Positions 58,549-64,000 of a stretch of DNA of 64,000 bases are shown piece after piece. Source of the DNA: Peribacillus muralis (GTDB lineage: Bacteria > Bacillota > Bacilli > Bacillales > DSM-1321); contig NZ_CP017080.1 in the NCBI RefSeq assembly GCF_001645685.2, positions 1,230,001-1,294,000 on the forward strand, written 5' to 3'. The notes under the pieces were generated by a model. The model did not search any database. It was not told where the DNA came from and worked only from the letters and a program-made list of their open reading frames with translations. Position 1 is the first letter of the stretch, and each line of letters begins with the position of its first letter. Position numbers and translations under genes: made by a program.

Positions 58549-59760
58549 ATGCTAACTGCGAAAAAAAAAGATGGGACATGGATTACCCTTCCTGAAAAGC
58601 TGTCAACCACTCTACTGATGCGATTAAAGGAATCGGGGAAATATTACTGTCCATGCTGCAAGATGGAAATGTCGATAAAAGCTGGCAGTGTCAGGATTCC
58701 TCATTTCGCCCATAAAAATAATCATTCGTGCCGTGCATCCTCGGAACCGGAATCCGCTTATCACTTAGCTGGAAAAAGAAAATTATTTCACTGGTTTTCG
58801 TCACATGATTATCATGTCGAACTTGAAGCCTACCTTCCTGAAATTGAGAAAAGGGCAGATATTTTGGCAACGATAGGAGGCAATCGCTATGCCATAGAAT
58901 TTCAATGCTCCACCATACCGGAAAACGAATTCATTGAACGTACAAAAGCTTATCGAAGCATAGGCATCAAGCCACTATGGATTCTTGCTGCAAAGCGCCT
59001 GAAAAGAAAAAACAAGCATGAATTCCATATATCCGATTTTGAATGGCTCTTCGCCACCGGCAGTTGCCAGCACCCATTTCTTTGGATGTTTTGTCCGGAA
59101 TCGAACCAATTATCAGTGTTAAAGAATCTCACTCCCTTTTCCCCCAGAACCGTCTTTGCCGAATTGACGACCGCTCCTTTGGAGCTTCTGCCCCCTCATA
59201 AACTATTACCTCAAGAATGCTCCAGTTTCCCTTTTCTTCCTGCTTGGAGACAAAAACGAAAGAATTGGTGCCTGCACGTTGTGAAAACGGCACGTAGAGG
59301 AGATCCTTTTTTTAAAAGACTGTACCTAGAAAGGATGGCAGCTGCAACCATTCCTGCTGAGTTTGGGATACCTGTTAAGGGGATGCTATTGATCAAGACC
59401 CCTGCAATGGAGTGGCAAGGTTGGTTTTACATGGATGTGTTTGGAAAGCAAAAACCTGGGGAAATGATTTACATGACGGATGTTCTCCGACATTTTTGGA
59501 AGCATGTAAAAAATGGAGAAATAAAATTCAGAATGTTACCCATGCTGCATGAAAAGTCCGCCGAATATCCATTAATGCAATATCTTCAACTGTTGGAGAA
59601 GATGGGGTACATAGCGCAGGTGACAGAAGGGGCGTTCACAGTTGAAAAGCGTATGTCCGTTCCCTCCAATGGTGAAGAAGGTCAAAAAATGGAAAGAAAA
59701 TTTTATCATGAGCATAAATTGCTGATTGAACAGGGAAATATCCAGTATAATCAAGGGTGA
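58549..59760 (+). CDS. coiA: Competence protein CoiA
   Basis: This is a 403-aa protein starting MLTAKKKDGTWITL after GGAGGAG. An N-terminal zinc-ribbon-like block (YYCPCCKMEMSIKAGSVRIPHFAHK) is followed by a nuclease-like domain (KRADILATIGGNRYAIEFQCSTIPENEFIERTKAY), as in CoiA. CoiA promotes recombination of incoming DNA during transformation. No clear ComK box was identified upstream. It precedes pepF, as in B. subtilis. Confidence 0.92.
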   Translation: MLTAKKKDGTWITLPEKLSTTLLMRLKESGKYYCPCCKMEMSIKAGSVRIPHFAHKNNHSCRASSEPESAYHLAGKRKLFHWFSSHDYHVELEAYLPEIEKRADILATIGGNRYAIEFQCSTIPENEFIERTKAYRSIGIKPLWILAAKRLKRKNKHEFHISDFEWLFATGSCQHPFLWMFCPESNQLSVLKNLTPFSPRTVFAELTTAPLELLPPHKLLPQECSSFPFLPAWRQKRKNWCLHVVKTARRGDPFFKRLYLERMAAATIPAEFGIPVKGMLLIKTPAMEWQGWFYMDVFGKQKPGEMIYMTDVLRHFWKHVKNGEIKFRMLPMLHEKSAEYPLMQYLQLLEKMGYIAQVTEGAFTVEKRMSVPSNGEEGQKMERKFYHEHKLLIEQGNIQYNQG

Positions 59761-59942
59761 TATTCATTTGTCCTTGAATTGACGAGAAAGGGCAGGATTA
59801 TTTTTGTTAATGGAGAAATAGTAATAGGAATGGGGATTTAAACTGAAAAAGCATCAATTCCCTGGTAATGATTGAAGCGTTTAATCCAGTTTGATGTCGA
59901 TTGGCTGATTGGCAAGTTTTCTATAGAATGGAGAGGGTTTTT

Positions 59943-61760
59943 ATGGTGCAGGAAACAAAAGTGAATACTTTACCGGAGAGAAACGAAATAGCAGCCGAGG
60001 ATACTTGGAGACTTGAAGATATTTTCGCAACCGAGGAAGATTGGGAAGCCGCCTTTAAAGCGGTGAAAGAAGATCTCAAAAAAGCGGATGCACACAAAGG
60101 AACGCTTGGTGAGAGTGCGGAAAAGTTATTTTCAGCTCTTCAACTTCAAGATGAAGTATTTGAAAACCTAGGAAAAGTGTATTCATATTCACATATGCGC
60201 AATGATCAAGATACGACGAACGCTTTTTATCAAGGGAAGGAAGATCGGGCAAAAGCTTTATTTGCTCAAGCAGCTGCCGCATTTTCTTATATGGTACCTG
60301 AACTTTTGAGTATTGATGAAAGCAAAGTGGCTGGATTTTTGGAAGAAAAAGAAGAGCTGAAACTCTATAAACATTCCTTGGAGGAAATAAGTCTTCAAAG
60401 GCCCCATATCTTAACTGCTGAGCAAGAAGAATTATTGGCACAGGCATCAGAGGTACTCGATGCATCAGGCAATACGTTCGGCATGCTTAACAATGCCGAC
60501 TTGAAATTCCCGACCATCAAGGATGAAGAAGGAAATGAAGTGGAGATCACTCACGGACGGTATATTCGTTTTCTTGAAAGTGAAGACCGTCGTGTACGTG
60601 AGGAGGCGTTCAAAGGGGTATACAGCAAGTATGGAGAGTTCCGCAATACCTTTGCCTCCACCTTGTCCGGAGAAGTGAAGAATCATAACTTCAATGCGAC
60701 GGTTCGCAAATATGATTCAGCAAGACATGCGGCTTTAAGCAGCAATAACATCCCGGAGACGGTATACGATAACCTTGTCAAAACGGTTAATGACAATCTG
60801 CCTTTGCTGCACCGTTACCTTGAATTGCGTAAGAGGGTACTCGCTTTGGATGAACTTCATATGTATGATTTATTCACTCCGCTCGTAAAAGAAGTGAAGA
60901 TGGAAGTGACATATGCTGAGGCAAAAGATTATGTCCTTAAGGGTCTTGCCCCGCTTGGCGAGGACTATTTAAATGTGTTGAAAGAAGGATTTGAAAATCG
61001 CTGGGTCGATGTACATGAAAATAAGGGGAAACGAAGCGGCGCCTATTCCTCCGGTACATATGGCACGAATCCATACATTTTAATGAACTGGCAAAATAAC
61101 GTCAATAACCTATTCACGCTCGTTCATGAGTTTGGGCATTCGGTCCATAGCTACTATACACGCAAATGTCAGCCATATCCATATGGAAACTACTCGATAT
61201 TTGTTGCTGAGGTCGCCTCGACTTGTAATGAAAACTTATTGAATGATTATTTATTGAATACAATCGAAGATGAAAAAAAGCGTATTTATTTATTGAATCA
61301 TTACCTGGAAGGCTTCCGTGGAACATTATTCCGCCAAACGATGTTTGCAGAGTTTGAACATGCAATCCATCTAAAGGCGCAAAATGGGGAAGCGCTGACA
61401 GCCGATATGCTCACGAAGGAATATTATGAGCTGAATAAGAAATACTTTGGCGAGAATGTGACCATAGATGAGGAAATCGGGTTGGAATGGGCACGGATAC
61501 CACATTTCTACTACAATTATTATGTTTATCAATATGCGACAGGAATCAGTGCAGCTACAGCTTTGAGCAAGCAAATTCTCGAAGAAGGCGAACCTGCAGT
61601 CAAAAGATATTTGGAATTCTTGAAATCGGGAAGTTCCGATTATCCAATCGAAGTACTCAAAAAGGCTGGGGTCGATATGACAAAAGCCGAGCCTGTCCAA
61701 GAAGCCATGAATGTATTCGAAGAGAAGTTAAATGAATTGGAAGAGCTATTGAATAAATAA
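59943..61760 (+). CDS. pepF: Oligoendopeptidase F
   Basis: This is a 605-aa M3 metallopeptidase, cytoplasmic. The zinc site is LVHEFGHSVHSYY (HEFGH), with the third ligand Glu in FVAEVASTCNE. I start at MVQETKVNTLPERNEIA after GGAGAGGG. The longer start at 59901 lacks a ribosome binding site. It cleaves peptides of roughly 7-17 residues. It is followed by a strong terminator and the RoxS/RsaE RNA genes. Confidence 0.96.
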   Translation: MVQETKVNTLPERNEIAAEDTWRLEDIFATEEDWEAAFKAVKEDLKKADAHKGTLGESAEKLFSALQLQDEVFENLGKVYSYSHMRNDQDTTNAFYQGKEDRAKALFAQAAAAFSYMVPELLSIDESKVAGFLEEKEELKLYKHSLEEISLQRPHILTAEQEELLAQASEVLDASGNTFGMLNNADLKFPTIKDEEGNEVEITHGRYIRFLESEDRRVREEAFKGVYSKYGEFRNTFASTLSGEVKNHNFNATVRKYDSARHAALSSNNIPETVYDNLVKTVNDNLPLLHRYLELRKRVLALDELHMYDLFTPLVKEVKMEVTYAEAKDYVLKGLAPLGEDYLNVLKEGFENRWVDVHENKGKRSGAYSSGTYGTNPYILMNWQNNVNNLFTLVHEFGHSVHSYYTRKCQPYPYGNYSIFVAEVASTCNENLLNDYLLNTIEDEKKRIYLLNHYLEGFRGTLFRQTMFAEFEHAIHLKAQNGEALTADMLTKEYYELNKKYFGENVTIDEEIGLEWARIPHFYYNYYVYQYATGISAATALSKQILEEGEPAVKRYLEFLKSGSSDYPIEVLKKAGVDMTKAEPVQEAMNVFEEKLNELEELLNK

Positions 61761-61772
61761 GATACGGAAGGG

Positions 61773-61798
61773 ACCCGGGCAGCTCCGGGTCTTTTTTT
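61773..61798 (+). terminator. Terminator after pepF
   Basis: A 7-bp GC stem GACCCGG / CCGGGTC with a 6-nt loop is followed by seven T's. Confidence 0.88.
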
Positions 61799-61809
61799 GT
61801 AATGTCTCC

Positions 61810-61974
61810 TTATAAGCCTTTAAACCGATTCCTCTGATTCCTGCTATGAAGTATGATGAAAAAAACGAAAAATAAAATCGGGGAAGAAAAATACAAAGGA
61901 ATGAGGTCCATGATTCCGAGCAGCTGGACAAATAACGAGCCTATCAAGAGTATCGATAAAATGACGCCTTTCAA
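61810..61974 (-). CDS. Small membrane protein, 54 aa (TTG start)
   Basis: The ORF starts at TTG 61974 with GGAGGT six nt upstream. It reads KGVILSILLIGSLFVQLLG then IMDLIPLYFSSPILFFVFFIILHSRNQRNRFKGL. Two membrane helices are joined by a short loop, ending in a basic tail, a typical positive-inside arrangement. The longer 168-codon ORF in this frame runs over the small RNA and has no supporting start. Family not recognised. Confidence 0.6.
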   Translation of the reverse strand: MKGVILSILLIGSLFVQLLGIMDLIPLYFSSPILFFVFFIILHSRNQRNRFKGL

Positions 61975-62062
61975 TTTGGCACCTCCAACCTGAAAAGGAT
62001 GACTTGCTCCTATGTTAGATTTTATGTTATGGAATAAGCAGTATTCTAAGAATATGACAAAA

Positions 62063-62115
62063 ATGTGAAATATCGCACAAAGTTCTTGCAATGATAGTGC
62101 ATAACTTGATATAGT
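62063..62115 (+). promoter_or_regulatory. Promoter region of the first RoxS/RsaE copy
   Basis: An extended -10 TGATATAGT is at 62107-62115. An inverted repeat ATGTGAAATATCGCACAA lies at 62063-62080, similar to Rex or ResD/SrrA-type sites. Both elements align with those of the second copy at an offset of about 365 nt. Confidence 0.55.
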
Positions 62116-62121
62116 ACAGAT

Positions 62122-62244
62122 ATAGAAGTTCTCACATCCCAAACTTATACCCCTTTGTTTGAACGTCGTGAAATTTCTCCCATCCCCTTTGTTCGTATAA
62201 ATAGGAAAAACCCTGACGGATTTCACGATTTGTCGGGGTTTTTC
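62122..62244 (+). ncRNA. roxS: RoxS/RsaE small regulatory RNA, copy 1
   Basis: The predicted RNA of about 120 nt contains the RsaE core. A CAAAC...GTTTG hairpin displays ACCCC in its loop. The unpaired C-rich motif CTCCCATCCCC follows. A terminator AAAAACCCTGAC / GTCGGGGTTTTT lies at 62206-62243. C-rich motifs pair with ribosome binding sites of target mRNAs. RsaE (Staphylococcus) and RoxS (Bacillus) tune central metabolism in response to NO and redox state. The position beside pepF fits what I recall of RsaE. Ends are inferred, not mapped. Confidence 0.85.
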
Positions 62245-62428
62245 TTCTATCTGGCAAACAAACGGCCGCAAGGGGCAAGCTGGAGTATGAAGGGGTAAAA
62301 TGATTAACAATTTCAAGCATGTAATATTGTATTTCCTTAATCGTTAACGCCATGTAAGTAAAATAAAATTGCTTGTAGTTTGTGATTGCAAAGGGATATG
62401 TGATTATAAGATCTATTTTGTGAACAAA

Positions 62429-62503
62429 TTGTGAAATGTTGAACAAAGGGTTGATGGATGGATGCGTCATCTGTTATAGTTATTATTGTGAAGTGAATCA
62501 CAT
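62429..62503 (+). promoter_or_regulatory. Promoter region of the second RoxS/RsaE copy
   Basis: An extended -10 TGTTATAGT is at 62472-62480. TTGTGAAATGTTGAACAA (62429-62446) lies upstream, preceded by a TTTTGTGAAC half-site. TTGTGAAGTGAATCACAT (62486-62503) overlaps the predicted start. The latter resembles the Rex site TTGTGAA-N4-TTCACAA. ResD half-sites are an alternative reading. Confidence 0.55.
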
Positions 62504-62601
62504 ACAAACTTATACCCCTTTGTTTGATCGTGAAAAATTTCTCCCATCCCCTTATTTCTTATATGAAACAAAAAAGCAGTCATTTTCATGACTGCTTTTT
62601 T
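62487..62601 (+). ncRNA. roxS: RoxS/RsaE small regulatory RNA, copy 2
   Basis: This is a second RNA of about 115 nt with the same core as copy 1: identical from CAAACTTATACCCC through GTTTGA, then CGTGAAA and the CTCCCATCCCCTT motif. It ends in a strong terminator, AGCAGTCAT / ATGACTGCT with a T run (62575-62601). The terminator overlaps the last codons of spxH on the other strand. It resembles the S. aureus RsaE sequence, as I recall it, more closely than copy 1 does. Ends are inferred. Confidence 0.88.
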
Positions 62602-63479
62602 GTGTATCTCCAAAACGTCCCATATTTAGCCGGGATTTTCTCAGCCAGCTGTTTTAATACAAGTTTTTTCATTTCCAGCTCGACAGTAGTTCTGTTCATA
62701 TTGTAAACCGTTTCGATTTCCTTGGTTGCGACCAGTTTGAAACAGCTTAAGAAATCTTCAAGGGAGGGTGGTTTGGCAGGTGCGGGGAGACCGTTCAGCA
62801 TATCTTCTAGAATCTGAACATATACCTCGTAAGAATAAACACCCGAAACCTTTATTCCTTCTTCTTCAATGTTTTGATTGAAGAAGACAAGAGAAGGGAT
62901 TTCCGTCACTTCCATTTCACTCGTGATTTTCATATCACATTGAAAGCCCCTTGCTGCACTTGAAGAATTGATGTCGTATAGGAATTCCTCGACATCCAAC
63001 CCAACCTTCTCGGCACACTCCGTTAGAATACCAATATCGGAAATATCCTTTTTCCCGATGAATACATATTCTTGAAGCTGCCTTAAAAAGCGAATGGCCA
63101 ATTTTCGGCCCTGCAATTCAGCTGCTTTTATGGCGATGGAAGCTGTATATGGAGAAGAGATTGGGTTTTCGGACCAAAGGCTTCCGTCACAGGACATTCC
63201 CGAGCGACTGGCTGTCTTTTCCCAAACATGAGCAAGGTTTTCAAAATTTTTATTTTTCCCCATATTAAGAGAATCAATCTTACCGCTTAAAACATGGCGT
63301 AAGCTGAATAACTGACCATATTCTATCTGTAATTTTCTAATAATTGGTTCTAAGCCCCAGCATTCGGGACAAAGCGGATCAACAAAAACATAAATTTCAA
63401 TTGGCTTTTTTCCTATATCGTAGCAATGCTGTGTTTTAATCCAATCGGAAATGTTGAAAACTGGTTTATGTGCGCTCAA
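62586..63479 (-). CDS. spxH: ClpXP adaptor SpxH (YjbH)
   Basis: This is a 297-aa DsbA-like protein. The motif DPLCPECWGLEPI places Cys37 and Cys40 at the start of the thioredoxin-like fold, and TEIPSLVFF holds the cis-proline. SpxH binds Spx and delivers it to ClpXP. Thiol or disulfide stress makes SpxH aggregate, which stabilises Spx. It starts 4 nt inside the end of yjbI, so the two are cotranscribed. Its 3' end overlaps the terminator of the second small RNA. Confidence 0.94.
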   Translation of the reverse strand: MSAHKPVFNISDWIKTQHCYDIGKKPIEIYVFVDPLCPECWGLEPIIRKLQIEYGQLFSLRHVLSGKIDSLNMGKNKNFENLAHVWEKTASRSGMSCDGSLWSENPISSPYTASIAIKAAELQGRKLAIRFLRQLQEYVFIGKKDISDIGILTECAEKVGLDVEEFLYDINSSSAARGFQCDMKITSEMEVTEIPSLVFFNQNIEEEGIKVSGVYSYEVYVQILEDMLNGLPAPAKPPSLEDFLSCFKLVATKEIETVYNMNRTTVELEMKKLVLKQLAEKIPAKYGTFWRYTKKQS

Positions 63480-63880
63480 CTTTCTTCTCCTTTCCCGTCC
63501 GTACCGGATGTATTGATCATATGCTGTGCCGTCAAATAAAGGCGATGATAGAAGAATTCCCTAATTTCACCCTCAAGGCCCACTTCGTCCATGGCATGGT
63601 ACATGCATGATAGCCATGCCTTCGCACGTTCTGGTGTAATTTCAAAAGGTATATGTCGAGCCCGCAACATGGGGTGGCCATGTTCTTCGGTATATAAAGA
63701 CGGACCGCCTAGATATTGCGTCATGAATTGTTTTTGTTTACGGACCGTATCTGTTAAATCGTCAGGGAAAATCGGCTTCAGATCAGGGTGTTGACTAACG
63801 TTGGAGTAAAACACATCAATTAACCTGTGTAATTGCCCTTCTCCAATTGTTTCATATGGTGTAGGGTTCCCTTGCATCAT
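63476..63880 (-). CDS. yjbI: Group II truncated haemoglobin YjbI
   Basis: This is a 134-aa 2/2 globin. FMTQYLGGPSLYTEEHGHPMLRARHIPFEIT carries the conserved Tyr/Gly-Gly segment and the proximal histidine region (RARH). The C-terminal WLSCMYHAMDEVGL has the group II Trp. These proteins bind O2 or NO and may protect against nitrosative stress. The start may be at either of two adjacent ATGs. It heads the yjbI-spxH unit. Confidence 0.93.
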   Translation of the reverse strand: MMQGNPTPYETIGEGQLHRLIDVFYSNVSQHPDLKPIFPDDLTDTVRKQKQFMTQYLGGPSLYTEEHGHPMLRARHIPFEITPERAKAWLSCMYHAMDEVGLEGEIREFFYHRLYLTAQHMINTSGTDGKGEES

Positions 63881-64000
63881 GTTGATTACTCCTTTAAAAG
63901 AAAAATGGTTGATATTTATTCATATTTTATCAATGACGTCGTGATATAACAAATATATAGCTTGAAGAAAATTTTACATCTGTAGTATGACACAGAGGGT

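Noticed and set aside
62132..62470. 112-codon minus-strand ORF across the small RNA region
   Set aside because: It spans conserved small-RNA sequence and spacer with no start signal. The conservation is explained by the RNA.

Overview
The window is a stretch of a Bacillaceae chromosome, most like the Peribacillus (Bacillus simplex) group. Base composition is moderate, ribosome binding sites are strong AGGAGG type, and TTG/GTG starts are frequent. Gene order follows the yis, yit, arg and yja/yjb blocks of Bacillus subtilis, with local losses and insertions. The genus is an inference from gene content and order. No rRNA, tRNA, CRISPR array, prophage or complete IS element was seen.

Layout. 1-9.0 kb: the 3' part of addA, the spore-coat operon gerPABCDEF (minus strand), an MFS transporter, a DUF418 membrane protein, yisL and yisN. 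9.3-19.4 kb: asnO, then a maltodextrin locus with a neopullulanase-type enzyme, a sugar-binding lipoprotein, a membrane-anchored amylase-fold protein, an alpha-glucosidase and a LacI-type regulator. 19.4-29.2 kb: metallo-hydrolase, SDR, YajQ, DegV, YitT, KGG stress protein, yitU/V/W, moaA and an Fnr-type regulator, with several tiny genes. 29.4-39.2 kb: the arginine operon argCJBD-carAB-argF with ARG boxes at both promoters. 39.5-50.5 kb: FAH hydrolase, clpB under a CtsR operator, yjzD, yjaU, yjaV, comZ, yjzB, fabH-fabF under a FapR operator, yjaZ and yjbA. 50.7-64 kb: trpS, a DUF4015 protein, yjbC, spxA, mecA, cardiolipin synthase, coiA, pepF, two small RNA genes, spxH (yjbH) and the truncated haemoglobin yjbI.

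Three observations stand out. (1) Between pepF and spxH there are two tandem copies of a small RNA that I recognise as RsaE/RoxS. Both have the same extended -10 element, the same C-rich unpaired motifs, their own terminator and a TGTGAA-type inverted repeat upstream. (2) The secreted, C-terminally membrane-anchored GH13 protein at 14759-16294 keeps the amylase scaffold but has lost all three catalytic acids (Asn, Asp and Gly in their places). It is therefore a probable pseudoenzyme, next to a sugar-binding lipoprotein that has no ABC permease genes beside it. (3) Upstream of spxA lies an array of five 41-bp repeats, each carrying a short palindrome, spaced close to four helical turns.

The right end has a redox/proteolysis theme: Spx, its adaptor SpxH, MecA, a truncated haemoglobin and the RoxS-type RNAs sit within about 10 kb. 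ComZ, MecA and CoiA also link the region to competence.
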